From: Streptomyces sp. TG1A-8
GTDB lineage: Bacteria; Actinomycetota; Actinomycetes; Streptomycetales; Streptomycetaceae
Direction of reading: 5' to 3'
Assembly (NCBI RefSeq): GCF_030499535.1
Contig: NZ_JASTLB010000001.1
Span: 4,836,001-4,900,000 of the forward strand
Length of the DNA: 64,000 bases
In this document: piece by piece, positions 38,393 through 47,517 of the stretch
How positions within the stretch are numbered: the stretch's first letter is position 1
Layout: each line of letters begins with the position of its first letter
The notes under the pieces: model-generated
The model's database searches: none
Seen by the model: the letters and a program-made list of their open reading frames with translations, nothing else
What the model was told of the DNA's origin: nothing
Position numbers and translations under genes: made by a program

Positions 38393-39634
38393 ATGACGAT
38401 CAGCCGCAGGGCGCTGCTGGCGGCCGGCGCGGGCGCCGGGCTGCTCACGGCATGCGGGTCTAACACCGGGCGCGGCGACGGCTCCGGACCCGGGCTGTCG
38501 CAGTGGTACCACCAGTACGGCGAGGCCGGCACCGAGCAGGCCGTCGAGCGGTACGCCGCCGCCTACCGCGAGGCGGACGTCGAGGTGCAGTGGCGGCCCG
38601 GCAACTACGACCAGCAAACCGCCGCCGCCCTGCTCACCGGCTCCGGGCCGGACGTGTTCGAGGGCAGCCCGACCCTCGACCAGATCCAGGGCGGCCAGGT
38701 CGCCGACCTCACCGGCCTGCTGGACGGGGTCAGGGACGACTTCAATCCCGCCGTGCTCACCCCGAAGACGTACGACGGGAGGGTCTGGGGCATCCCGCAG
38801 GTCATCGACACGCAGCTGCTGTACTACCGCAAGAGCATGCTGCGGGAGGCGGGGGTCGAACCGCCCACCACCCTGGACGCCCTGGTCGACGCCGCCCGCA
38901 GGCTCACCGGCGGCAGGGTCAAGGGGCTCTTCCTCGGCAACGACGGCGGAGCCGGGGCGCTGGGCGGGACCCCCCTCCAGGCGGCCGGACTCCGGCTCGT
39001 CACCGACGACAGCAAGGTCGGCTTCGACGACCCCGCCGCCGCCCGCACGCTCGGCAAGCTGCGCCGGCTGTACACCGACGGCTCGCTCCTCCTCGGCGCC
39101 CCCGCCGACTGGTCCGACCCGTCCGCCCTCCTGCAGGGCCTGACGGCGATGCAGTGGTCGGGCCTGTGGGCGCTGCCGCGGGTGCGCGAGGAACTCGGGG
39201 ACGACTTCGGGGTGCTGCCCTTCCCGAAGGACGGGCCCGGCGGCCGGCCCTCGGTCCCCGTGGGCGCCTACGGCGCCGCCGTCAGCGCCCGCAGCAGGCA
39301 CAAACGGGCCGCCATGGAGTACGTGAAGTGGCTGTGGGTCGAACGCACCGACTACCAGGAGGACTTCGCCCTCTCCTACGGCTTCCACATCCCCGCCCGG
39401 ATCTCGCTGGCGAAGAAGGCGGCCAAGCTGAAGTCGGGCCCGGCCGCCGACGCCGTCCGCTTCACCACCGATCACGGTTACGCCCAGCCGCTGCTGTGGA
39501 CCCCGGCGAGCCAGACCGCCTACCAGGACGCGCTCAGCCGGATCATCAGGAGCGGCGCGCACCCGGACGGCGAACTCCGGTCGGTCGTACGGAAGGTGTC
39601 GGCCGAACTCGACCGCGTGAAGAAGAAGCCGTGA
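38393..39634 (+). CDS. Sugar ABC transporter substrate-binding lipoprotein
   Basis: Family-1 solute-binding protein of 413 residues. N-terminus SRRALLAAGAGAGLLTACGS has twin arginines and the lipobox LTAC, so it is probably a Tat-exported lipoprotein. Typical family-1 patterns: GSGPDVFEGSPTLDQIQGGQ, IPQVIDTQLLYYRKSMLREAG and AAMEYVKWLWVERTDYQE. AGGGGGT precedes the ATG. The next gene's GTG overlaps its stop as GTGA. With the two permeases it forms a CUT1-type importer that lacks its own ATPase and probably uses a shared MsiK-type one. Ligand unknown. Confidence 0.92.
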   Translation: MTISRRALLAAGAGAGLLTACGSNTGRGDGSGPGLSQWYHQYGEAGTEQAVERYAAAYREADVEVQWRPGNYDQQTAAALLTGSGPDVFEGSPTLDQIQGGQVADLTGLLDGVRDDFNPAVLTPKTYDGRVWGIPQVIDTQLLYYRKSMLREAGVEPPTTLDALVDAARRLTGGRVKGLFLGNDGGAGALGGTPLQAAGLRLVTDDSKVGFDDPAAARTLGKLRRLYTDGSLLLGAPADWSDPSALLQGLTAMQWSGLWALPRVREELGDDFGVLPFPKDGPGGRPSVPVGAYGAAVSARSRHKRAAMEYVKWLWVERTDYQEDFALSYGFHIPARISLAKKAAKLKSGPAADAVRFTTDHGYAQPLLWTPASQTAYQDALSRIIRSGAHPDGELRSVVRKVSAELDRVKKKP

Positions 39635-40551
39635 GCCGCGCGACGGCCAGGACCCGGCGCGACGCCCTGTGGTTCTGGGTCTTCGTCGGGCCCTTCGCCC
39701 TCGGACTCGCCGTGTTCACCTACGTTCCGCTGCTGTGGAGCGTGGCGCTCAGCTTCTTCGACGCGCACAACACGGTCACGCCCACGCGCTTCACCGGCCT
39801 GGACAACTACGCGGCGATGCTGGGGGACGACGCGTTCGTCGACAGTCTGCGGACCTTCCTCGTCTTCACCGCGTTCATCGTGCCCCTCACCCACCTGTCC
39901 TCCCTCGCCCTCGCCCTGATGGTCAACCGCGTCGGGCGCGCCCGGGCCTTCTTCCGGTCGGTGTTCTTCCTGCCCGCCGCGTGCAGTTACGTCGTCGCCG
40001 CCCTGATCTGGAAGATGTCCCTCTTCAGCGGCGTGCGGTTCGGGTTGGTGAACACCGTGCTGGGGTGGTTCGGCGGCGATCCCGTCGCCTGGCTGTCCAC
40101 CACCGACCCGCCCTGGTACTGGCTGGTCGTCGTCACCGTACGGCTGTGGCTCCAGGCGGGCTTCTACATGATCCTGTTCCTCGCCGGGCTCCAGCGGATC
40201 GACCCGGTGCTGTACGAGGCGGCCGCCGTGGACGGGGCCCGGCCCGGCTGGAGCGTGCTGCGGCACATCACGCTGCCGCAGCTGCGCGCCACCTCGGTCG
40301 CGGTGCTGCTGCTGCTCGTCGTCAACGCCTTCCAGGCCTTCGACGAGTTCTACAACCTGCTGTCGGACGCGCGGGGCTACCCGCCCTACGCCCGGCCACC
40401 GCTGGTCTACCTCTACTACACGGCCCTCGGGCAGGGGCAGGACCTCGGCCTCGGCAGTGCGGGCGCGGTGATCCTCGCCCTGGTCATCGCCGCCGTCACG
40501 GTGGGCCAGGCCCGCTGGCTGCGCCTGGGAAGGACGGACACCGATGGATGA
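39631..40551 (+). CDS. Sugar ABC transporter permease (MalF-like)
   Basis: 306-residue inner-membrane protein with six hydrophobic segments (first WFWVFVGPFALGLAVFTYVP) and the EAA loop YEAAAVDGARPGWSVLRHITLP of CUT1 permeases. GTG 39631 overlaps the binding-protein stop and the end overlaps the next gene by 8 bases, so translation is coupled through the operon. Confidence 0.93.
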   Translation: MSRATARTRRDALWFWVFVGPFALGLAVFTYVPLLWSVALSFFDAHNTVTPTRFTGLDNYAAMLGDDAFVDSLRTFLVFTAFIVPLTHLSSLALALMVNRVGRARAFFRSVFFLPAACSYVVAALIWKMSLFSGVRFGLVNTVLGWFGGDPVAWLSTTDPPWYWLVVVTVRLWLQAGFYMILFLAGLQRIDPVLYEAAAVDGARPGWSVLRHITLPQLRATSVAVLLLLVVNAFQAFDEFYNLLSDARGYPPYARPPLVYLYYTALGQGQDLGLGSAGAVILALVIAAVTVGQARWLRLGRTDTDG

Positions 40552-41377
40552 CGCCCTGGTGCGGGCCGGGCGGGCACTGCGGCTGGTGCTGCTGATCGCG
40601 CTCGCCCTGCTCTTCCTCGTCCCCTTCTACCTGCTGGTCCGCAACGGCCTGGCCGGCGAGCAGGACATCACCTCGCCCGAGTGGACCTTCTTCCCCCGCC
40701 AGGTGCGGTGGGGGAACGTCCGGGAGCTGTTCGACGACCCGTCCGTCCCCTTCGCCCGCTCCCTGCTCAACTCGGCGCTGATCGCCGTCGCGACCACCCT
40801 GGGCACCCTGCTGCTGTCCTCCCTGGCCGGCTACGGCCTCGCCCGCATCCCCTACCGGCACGCGGCCAAGGTCTTCTACGGCGTCCTGGGCACCCTGCTG
40901 GTCCCGGCCGCCGTCACCTTCGTGCCCAGCTTCGTGCTGGTGTCGTCGCTGGGCTGGATCTCCACGCTGCGCGGGCTGATCGTGCCGACCCTCTTCCCGG
41001 CCTTCGCCTGCTTCGTGTTCCGGCAGTACTTCCTCGGTTTCCCCCGGGAGCTGGAGGACGCGGCACAGGTAGACGGGCTCGGCCCCTGGCGGACGTACTG
41101 GCGGGTCGTCGTGCCCAACGCGCGGCCGGTGTTCGCGGCCGTCGGCACGATCGTCTTCCTCGGCGCCTGGAACTCCTTCCTGTGGCCGCTGGTCATCGGG
41201 CAGGACCGCAGCGCCTGGACCGTGCAGGTGGCGCTGTCCTCCTTCACCACCTCCCAGGTGGTCCGGCTGCACGAACTGTTCGTGGCGGCGGCCGTGTCGA
41301 TCCTGCCGCTGCTGGTGGTGTTCCTGTGCTTCCAGCGGTGGATCGTGGCGGGGGTGGAGCGCTCGGGGATCGACTAG
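40544..41377 (+). CDS. Sugar ABC transporter permease (MalG-like)
   Basis: 277 residues, six hydrophobic segments beginning LRLVLLIALALLFLVPFYLLV and the EAA loop LEDAAQVDGLGPWRTYWRVVVP. Partner of the MalF-like permease. Its TAG stop is the first base of a 58-bp perfect palindrome, the terminator of this operon. Confidence 0.93.
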   Translation: MDDALVRAGRALRLVLLIALALLFLVPFYLLVRNGLAGEQDITSPEWTFFPRQVRWGNVRELFDDPSVPFARSLLNSALIAVATTLGTLLLSSLAGYGLARIPYRHAAKVFYGVLGTLLVPAAVTFVPSFVLVSSLGWISTLRGLIVPTLFPAFACFVFRQYFLGFPRELEDAAQVDGLGPWRTYWRVVVPNARPVFAAVGTIVFLGAWNSFLWPLVIGQDRSAWTVQVALSSFTTSQVVRLHELFVAAAVSILPLLVVFLCFQRWIVAGVERSGID

Positions 41378-41434
41378 GGTCCTTCGTCCGGATCCTGCCG
41401 GCCCGCGGGCCGGCAGGATCCGGACGAAGGACCC
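41377..41434. terminator. Perfect 58-bp palindrome
   Basis: A gap-free palindrome with 29-base arms, starting GGGTCCTTCGTCCGGATCC, overlaps the last base of the permease stop codon. It lies between the sugar operon and the convergent nir operon and should end transcription in both directions. Confidence 0.9.
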
Positions 41435-41473
41435 CGGGTCCGGCGCCGGCCGGGCCCGGGGGGCGCGTGCCCG

Positions 41474-41824
41474 CTACCGCGCGCGCACCCGGTAGGCCGC
41501 CACCCGCACCGACGGGTCGTCCAGGCACTGCCCGGTCTCCAGGTCGAAGCGCTGCTTCAGCAGCGGGGACGCCACGAACGGGCGGCCCCGGTGGGTGCCG
41601 ATCAGACCGCGGGACAGGACCGCCGCACCGCTGAACGGATCGCGGTTGTCGATGCCGTACAGACGGCCCGTCCGGTCGCGGAAGAGCGCCACCTGACGGC
41701 CGTCCGGCAGCAGGGCGGCCACCCCGCGGCCCGGCAGCAGCGCGCCGGCCCCGCACACCGGCAGCCAGTCGTCCGCCAGCCGGAGTTCCACCTTCAGGTT
41801 GGTCGTCTCAAGGGTCTGGGTCAT
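41474..41824 (-). CDS. nirD: Nitrite reductase small subunit
   Basis: 116-residue Rieske-like small subunit of assimilatory NADH-nitrite reductase. It has the Rieske fold (VAALLPDGRQVALFRDRTGRLYGIDNRDPFSGAAVLSRG) but lacks the Cys-His ligands of true Rieske proteins, as NirD does. ATG overlaps the nirB stop as TGATG, so the two are made together. Last gene of the three-gene nir operon. Confidence 0.93.
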   Translation of the reverse strand: MTQTLETTNLKVELRLADDWLPVCGAGALLPGRGVAALLPDGRQVALFRDRTGRLYGIDNRDPFSGAAVLSRGLIGTHRGRPFVASPLLKQRFDLETGQCLDDPSVRVAAYRVRAR

Positions 41825-44442
41825 CACGGGGCGCTTCCTTCCAAAACGTCGTCGGCGGGCCGCGAGCCGAGGGACAGCAGCGGCAGGTCGGGCTTGATCT
41901 GGTCGCGCTCGGGGACGAAGGCGACGACCGGGTCGGGGGTGTCCGGGGCGTTGACGAAGGACATGAACCGGGCCAGCCGCTCGGGGTCCTCGACGGTCTG
42001 CGCCCACTCGTCCCGGTAGTGGGAGACGTGCGCCCGCATGAGCCGCTCCAGTTCGTCGCAGATGCCGAGCGAGTCGTGCACCACCACGTCCCGCACGTGG
42101 TCCAGGCCGCCCGGGATCCGCTCCAGCCACGCCGAGGTGCGCTCCAGGCGGTCGGCGGTGCGGATGTAGAACATCAGGAACCGGTCGATCAGCCGGACCA
42201 GTTCCGCGTCGGACAGGTCCTGCGCCAGCAGGTCGGCGTGGCGCGGGGTGGCGCCGCCGTTGCCGCCGACGTACAGGTTCCAGCCCTGGGAGGTGGCGAT
42301 CACGCCGAAGTCCTTCGACCGGGCCTCCGCGCACTCGCGGGCGCAGCCGGAGACCCCCGACTTGAGCTTGTGCGGGGACCTGAGCCCCCGGTAGCGCAGC
42401 TCCAGGTCGATCGCCATGCGCACGGAGTCCTGGACGCCGTAGCGGCACCAGGTCCGCCCCACGCACGACTTCACCGTGCGCAGCGCCTTGCCGTAGGCGT
42501 GCCCGGACTCGAAGCCGGCGTCCACCAGCCGCGCCCAGATCAGCGGCAGCTGCTCCACCCGGGCGCCGAACATGTCGATCCGCTGACCGCCGGTGATCTT
42601 CGTGTAGAGCCCGAAGTCCCGGGCGATCTCCCCGATGACGATCAGCTTCTCCGGCGCGATCTCCCCGCCGGGGATGCGCGGCACGACCGAGTACGAGCCG
42701 TTCCTCTGCAGGTTGGCGAGGAAGTGGTCGTTGGTGTCCTGCAGGGCCGCCTGCTCGCCGTCCAGCACGTAGCCGCTCGCGCCGATCGCCGGGGCGAGGG
42801 AGGCGATGATCGAGGCGACGGCCGGCTTGCAGGTCTCGCAGCCGTCGCCGCCCCGGGCGCCCTCGCGGCCGTGGTGGTCCAGCAGTTCCCGGTACGAGGT
42901 GACGCGCAGGGCGAGGACGATCTCGTACAGCTCCTCGCGGGTCTGGGAGAAGCAGCCGCACAGGCCCCTGTCGACCTCGACGCCGCCGGCCTCCAGCTCG
43001 GCGGTGACGAGCTGTTCCAGCACCTTGACGCAGCTCCCGCAGCCGGTGCCGGCCTTGGTGCACTTCTTCACCTCGGGCACGGTGGTGCACCGGTGCTCCG
43101 TCACCGCGCCGCGGACCGTGCCCTTGCTGACGTTGTGGCAGGAGCAGACGACGGCGTCGTCCGGCAGCGCGGCCGGGCCCAGCCGTTCGCCCGGGCCGGC
43201 CCCGGCCGGCAGCACCAGCGACTCCGGTGCGACGGGCGGCACCGAGCCGGTGAGCGCGCGCAGGGTGCCGTACTGCTCCGCGTCACCGACCAGGACGCCG
43301 CCGAGCAGCGTGCCGTCCCGGGCGATGACCAGCTTCTTGTACAGGCCCGCGCGGGAGTCGGAGTAGACGACGTCCAGGCAGCCCTCGGCGGTGCCGTGCG
43401 CGTCGCCGAAGGAGGCCACGTCGACGCCGAGCAGCTTCAGCTTGGTGGAGAGGTCGGCGCCGGTGAAGGACGCCTCGTCGGCGGCGATGGTGGCCGCCGC
43501 GGTCTCCGCCTGCTCGTAGCCGGGGGCGACCAGGCCGTACACCCGGCCGTCCGCCGCCAGCGCGCACTCGCCGATCGCGAACACGTGCGGGTCGCCGACG
43601 GTGCGGCACTGCTCGTCGACGGTGATGCCGCCGCGCTCGCCGACCGTGAGACCGCAGTCGCGGGCCAACTGGTCGCGCGGGCGGACGCCGGCGCTGAACA
43701 CCACCATGTCCACCGCGAGTTCGGACCCGTCGGACAGCCTCATGCCGGTGACGGCCCCGTCGGCGCCGGTGACGATCTCCTGCGTTCCCGTACCGGTGTG
43801 GACGCGCAGGCCCATGCCCTCCACGGTCCGCAGCAGCGCCGCGCCACCGCCCCCGTCCACCTGCGCCGGCATCAGGCGCGGCGCGAACTCCACGATGTGG
43901 GTGGCCAGTCCGAGGCCCTTGAGGGCACCGGCGGCCTCCAGGCCCAGCAGGCCGCCGCCGACGACCGCGCCCACCCGGGCCCGTGACGTCGCGTACTCCT
44001 CGATGGCGAGCAGGTCCTCGATGGTCCGGTAGACGAAGCAGCCCTCGGCGTCCCGGCCCGGCACCGGCGGCACGAACGGGTAGGAGCCGGTCGCCAGCAC
44101 GAGGACGTCGTAGCCGACGGTGAGCCCCGAGCGCGCGGTGACCCGGCGGGCCGCCCGGTCGACGCCCACCGCCGGGTCGCCGAGGTGCAGCTCGATGCCG
44201 TGCTCCGCGAGGAACGCGGGGTCCGTCAGGGACAGGTCCCCCGGGGTCCGGCCGGAGAAGTACGAGGTGAGCTGGACGCGGTCGTAGGCCGGACGCGGCT
44301 CCTCGCACAGCACGACCACGCGGTGCGTGGCGGTCAGGCCGCGCCGGGCGAGCGCTTCGAGGAAGCGCTGGCCGACCATGCCGTGGCCGACGAGCACGAT
44401 CGTGGGGCGGGGCCGGTCCCCGGCGGGTGCGGTCGTGGACAT
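41824..44442 (-). CDS. nirB: Assimilatory nitrite reductase large subunit
   Basis: 872 residues reducing nitrite to ammonium with NAD(P)H, cytoplasmic. Order of domains: FAD/NAD(P) oxidoreductase (VLVGHGMVGQRFLEAL, GGGLLGLEAAGALKG), a BFD-like [2Fe-2S] domain with CSCHNVSKG near 431 and CTKAGTGCGSC near 465, a second Cys pair region (CGCF, CETCKPA), and the siroheme/[4Fe-4S] domain with CVGRTWC near 659 and GCAREC near 699. ATG overlaps the upstream stop as TGATG and has GGAGG. Siroheme would need the chelatase encoded at 51.8 kb. Expected to be under GlnR nitrogen control. Confidence 0.95.
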   Translation of the reverse strand: MSTTAPAGDRPRPTIVLVGHGMVGQRFLEALARRGLTATHRVVVLCEEPRPAYDRVQLTSYFSGRTPGDLSLTDPAFLAEHGIELHLGDPAVGVDRAARRVTARSGLTVGYDVLVLATGSYPFVPPVPGRDAEGCFVYRTIEDLLAIEEYATSRARVGAVVGGGLLGLEAAGALKGLGLATHIVEFAPRLMPAQVDGGGGAALLRTVEGMGLRVHTGTGTQEIVTGADGAVTGMRLSDGSELAVDMVVFSAGVRPRDQLARDCGLTVGERGGITVDEQCRTVGDPHVFAIGECALAADGRVYGLVAPGYEQAETAAATIAADEASFTGADLSTKLKLLGVDVASFGDAHGTAEGCLDVVYSDSRAGLYKKLVIARDGTLLGGVLVGDAEQYGTLRALTGSVPPVAPESLVLPAGAGPGERLGPAALPDDAVVCSCHNVSKGTVRGAVTEHRCTTVPEVKKCTKAGTGCGSCVKVLEQLVTAELEAGGVEVDRGLCGCFSQTREELYEIVLALRVTSYRELLDHHGREGARGGDGCETCKPAVASIIASLAPAIGASGYVLDGEQAALQDTNDHFLANLQRNGSYSVVPRIPGGEIAPEKLIVIGEIARDFGLYTKITGGQRIDMFGARVEQLPLIWARLVDAGFESGHAYGKALRTVKSCVGRTWCRYGVQDSVRMAIDLELRYRGLRSPHKLKSGVSGCARECAEARSKDFGVIATSQGWNLYVGGNGGATPRHADLLAQDLSDAELVRLIDRFLMFYIRTADRLERTSAWLERIPGGLDHVRDVVVHDSLGICDELERLMRAHVSHYRDEWAQTVEDPERLARFMSFVNAPDTPDPVVAFVPERDQIKPDLPLLSLGSRPADDVLEGSAP

Positions 44443-45656
44443 CAGGAGCCTCCGTGGTGGGTGAGCAGGTGCAGCGGGGGGCCGTCGCCGGGCAGCGGCT
44501 CCGCCCCCTCCCAGGCGCGGGCCAGGGCGCCGACGGTGCCGAGTTCGCCGACGAGGACCCCGCCGACCAGGCGGTCGTCGCGGACGACGACCTTGCGGTA
44601 GGTGCCCCGGGTGGCGTCGGCGAGCCGCACGACGTCGTCGCCGGGCCGGGCCTCGGTCTCCCCGAACGCGGCGAGGTCGAAGGGGGAGTCCGGGCCGGCC
44701 AGGGTCAGCCGGGTCAGGGAACGGGTGCCGGTGTAGCGGGCGGCGGTGCCGCCGGTGAGCAGCGCGGCGAGGACGTCCGCCTGGTCGAGCGCGGGGGCGG
44801 CGAGGCCGTAGACCGTGCCGTTGTGCTCGGCGCAGTCGCCGATGGCGCGGACGTGCGGGTCGCTGGTGCGCAGTGCGTCGTCGACCAGGACGCCCCGGCC
44901 GACGGCGAGGCCGGCCCGCTCGGCGAGGCCGGTGCGCGGACGCACCCCGCAGGAGAGGACCACGAGGTCGGCGTCCAGGGCGTAGCCGTCGGCCAGCTCC
45001 ACCGAGCGGACCGCCCCGCCGGGGCAGCGCACGTCCCGCACCCGGCACTCGGTGTGCACCTCCACGCCGAGCGACGTCAGGTGCCGCAGCACCAGCCGGG
45101 AGGCGTCCGGGTCGAGCTGGCGCTCCATGAGCCGCTCGGACTGCTGGGCGAGGACCACCTGCGCGCCGCGCGCGGCCAGCGCGCGGGCCGCGGACACCCC
45201 GAGCAGGCCACCGCCGACGACGACCGCCCGCACGCCCGGGCGCACCGCCTTGGACAGGCCCAGGCAGTCGTCCATCGTGCGGAACGCGTGCACGCCCTCG
45301 GGGAGCCGGTGCCCGGAGGCGAACAGGCCGCGCAGCGGCGGCAGCACGGGATTGGAGCCGGTGGCCAGGACCAGCGTTCCGTAGCCGATCGGCGGGCCGT
45401 CGGCCAGCGTGACGGTCCGCGCGGCCCGGTCGATGCCGGTGACCCGGCCCCGGACCAGCCCGGCGGGCGCCGGCAGGGCGATCACCTCCGGGGCGTACCG
45501 CCCGGCCAGCACCTCGGCGAGCAGGACCCGGTTGTACGGCCGGTGCTCCTCCTCGCCGACGAGCAGGGCGGGCGTGCCCAGCTCCGCGAGCCGCCGGGCG
45601 AGCCGTATGCCCGCGAGGCCGGCGCCGATCACCACCACACGCGTGTCCAAGGTCAT
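44442..45656 (-). CDS. FAD-dependent pyridine nucleotide oxidoreductase of the nir operon
   Basis: 404-residue flavoprotein with two dinucleotide folds (VVVIGAGLAGIRLARRL; VVVGGGLLGVSAARAL) and LRTSDPHVRAIGDCAEHNG, resembling the N-terminal third of NirB and rubredoxin/ferredoxin reductases. It is the first gene of the nir operon and overlaps nirB. It probably feeds electrons to the nitrate/nitrite pathway, for example to the nasA nitrate reductase, which has no reductase domain of its own here. This is inferred from position. Confidence 0.88.
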   Translation of the reverse strand: MTLDTRVVVIGAGLAGIRLARRLAELGTPALLVGEEEHRPYNRVLLAEVLAGRYAPEVIALPAPAGLVRGRVTGIDRAARTVTLADGPPIGYGTLVLATGSNPVLPPLRGLFASGHRLPEGVHAFRTMDDCLGLSKAVRPGVRAVVVGGGLLGVSAARALAARGAQVVLAQQSERLMERQLDPDASRLVLRHLTSLGVEVHTECRVRDVRCPGGAVRSVELADGYALDADLVVLSCGVRPRTGLAERAGLAVGRGVLVDDALRTSDPHVRAIGDCAEHNGTVYGLAAPALDQADVLAALLTGGTAARYTGTRSLTRLTLAGPDSPFDLAAFGETEARPGDDVVRLADATRGTYRKVVVRDDRLVGGVLVGELGTVGALARAWEGAEPLPGDGPPLHLLTHHGGS

Positions 45657-45679
45657 GCGACCGAGCGTGCTGCGTGGAC

Positions 45680-45717
45680 ATTACCCGGCCGCATCACCGC
45701 TGTTTCCCGCGGGGAAC
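45680..45717. promoter_or_regulatory. GlnR-like box before the nir operon
   Basis: Four 5-mers with exact 6-base spacers on the plus strand: ATTAC, GCATC, GTTTC, GGAAC. Read on the minus strand the first pair is GTTCC-N6-GAAAC, a close match to the GTnAC-N6-GAAAC GlnR site; the second pair is weaker. It lies 24-61 bases upstream of the first nir gene. S. coelicolor nirB is a known GlnR target. Confidence 0.6.
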
Positions 45718-45808
45718 GCTGCCCTCAGCAGGGGAGGGCCGGGGGTGTGAGGGCGCCGCGCGAAGAGGAAGTGGACGGCGCGGGCCTCCCCTCCCTAGGG
45801 TCGCGATC

Positions 45809-46591
45809 ATGCCCGACATACCGCTGACCGTCGTAGCCCTGCTGTGCCTGGCCGCCCTCGCGGCCGGGTGGATCGACGCGGTGGTCGGCGGGGGCGGACT
45901 GCTGCTCCTGCCGACGCTGCTGCTCGGCCTGCCGTCGGCGACACCGGCCGCGTACGCGCTGGGCACCAACAAGGCGGTCGCCATCGTCGGCACGGCGGGT
46001 GCGGCGGTGACGTACACCCGCAGGGCGCCGGTGGACGTCCGCACCGCCGTGCGGATCGGCCTCGCCGCCGTGGCCGGCTCCTCGACGGGCGCCTTCTTCG
46101 CGGCCGGCATGAGCACGGACGTCCTCAAGCCGGTGATCATGGTGGTGCTGCTCGCGGTCGCCGCCTTCGTGATCCTGCGCCCCGCCTTCGGCACGGCCCC
46201 CGCGACCGGTCCCGCCGGCCGCCGCCGGATCCTCGCCGCGATCGGCCTCGCGGGCCTCGGCATCGGCTTCTACGACGGCCTGGTCGGCCCCGGCACCGGC
46301 ACCTTCCTCGTCCTGGCCCTCACCGCCGTCCTCCACCTCGACCTGGTCACCGCCTCCGCCACCGCCAAGATCGTCAACTGCTGCACCAACGCGGGCGCCC
46401 TCGCGACGTTCGCCTGGCAGGGCACGGTGCTGTGGCGGCTGGCGGCCGTGATGGCCCTCTTCAACCTCGCGGGCGGCACCCTGGGCGCGCGCACCGCGCT
46501 GAAGAAGGGCAGCGGCTTCGTCCGGATCGTGCTGCTGACGGTGGTGTTCGCCCTGGTGGCGAACCTGGCGTACGAGCAGTGGGTGGCCTAG
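45809..46591 (+). CDS. TauE/SafE-family membrane permease
   Basis: 260 residues with about eight hydrophobic segments: AGWIDAVVGGGGLLLLPTLLL is the N-terminal TauE repeat, echoed by IGFYDGLVGPGTGTFLVLAL in the second half, the internal duplication of this family. The family exports sulfite, sulfonates or related anions. It is divergent from the nir operon, 152 bases away, and so may share its regulatory region and handle nitrite or sulfite; substrate not known. Confidence 0.9.
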   Translation: MPDIPLTVVALLCLAALAAGWIDAVVGGGGLLLLPTLLLGLPSATPAAYALGTNKAVAIVGTAGAAVTYTRRAPVDVRTAVRIGLAAVAGSSTGAFFAAGMSTDVLKPVIMVVLLAVAAFVILRPAFGTAPATGPAGRRRILAAIGLAGLGIGFYDGLVGPGTGTFLVLALTAVLHLDLVTASATAKIVNCCTNAGALATFAWQGTVLWRLAAVMALFNLAGGTLGARTALKKGSGFVRIVLLTVVFALVANLAYEQWVA

Positions 46592-46704
46592 GACCCGTCG
46601 TCCGGGCGGGAACGGGTGCCGCAACGCCGGGGGCGGCCCGCCGGCCGCCGGGCGGGGAGACGGTCGCGCCGGGCCGCCTCCTTTCCCAGCGGGTGCCGCC
46701 CCCT

Positions 46705-47325
46705 TCAGCGGCTGCCCGTCAGGTGGGCGAACACCACCACGTTGCCCTGGTAGCCGGTCGTCCGGGAGTAGCCGCCTCCGCAGGTGATGACCCGCAGCTC
46801 GGGGCGGCGTGCGGCGCCGTACACCTTGTCGTCGGGGAAGTCGCGGGCCGCGTACACCTCCACCGCGTCCACGGTGAACACGGCCACGGTGCCGTCCCGG
46901 CGGTCCACCTCGACGCCCGCGCCGCGCTTGAGGGCGCCGAGGCCGTAGAAGACGGCCGGGCCCTCCTCGTTGTCGACGTGGCCCGCGACGATCGCGGTGC
47001 CCGTCTCGCCGGGCATGGTGCCGGACTCGTACCAGCCGGCCAGGTTCTTCTGCTCCACGGGCGGCACGTCCAGGCTGCCGGCGGCGGTGAGCGCGAGGCC
47101 CATCAGGGGGGCGTCCACCCGGATCGCGGGGATGCGGATGCGGGTGGGCGGTGACGGCGGCAGCGCGGGCAGGGTGCCCCCCCCTCCGCCCGGCTCGGGC
47201 CGGCCCTCGGCGGCCGGCGGCTGCGGCGGCGCGTGCGTCCCGGTGCCACCGCCGAGCAGCCACACCCCGGATCCGAGGGCGACGACGGTGACGGCGGCTA
47301 TCGCGGTGTCCCCGATCCTGCGCAT
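46705..47325 (-). CDS. Class F sortase
   Basis: 206-residue membrane-anchored transpeptidase. N-terminal anchor MRRIGDTAIAAVTVVALGSGVW, a Pro/Gly-rich linker, then the sortase barrel with catalytic His in IVAGHVDNEEG, Cys in RVITCGGGYS and the Arg-containing end of the barrel after GYQGNVVVFAHLTGSR. I chose ATG 47325, which follows GAGAGGGG. The neighbouring secreted protein may be its substrate or partner, although no clear LPxTG-like motif is seen there. Confidence 0.88.
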   Translation of the reverse strand: MRRIGDTAIAAVTVVALGSGVWLLGGGTGTHAPPQPPAAEGRPEPGGGGGTLPALPPSPPTRIRIPAIRVDAPLMGLALTAAGSLDVPPVEQKNLAGWYESGTMPGETGTAIVAGHVDNEEGPAVFYGLGALKRGAGVEVDRRDGTVAVFTVDAVEVYAARDFPDDKVYGAARRPELRVITCGGGYSRTTGYQGNVVVFAHLTGSR

Positions 47326-47517
47326 GCGAACCCCTCTCCCGGAGCCGGGCCGCCGGCGCGGCGGGCGTCCTGTGCGGCGGGTCTCCACGACGGCGGCGGC
47401 CCCCGTGGGCGGTCCTCCGCAGGGGACGGCCCCTTCCCCCTCCGGGCCACGAGGGGCATCGGACCCGGAGGGGGCGGGACGTGCGGTACCGGCGGGACGG
47501 ACAGCGGAGGATGCCCG

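Noticed and set aside
41474..43090. 538-codon minus-strand frame covering nirD and part of nirB
   Set aside because: Only the last 116 codons are NirD; the remainder is an out-of-frame shadow of nirB.
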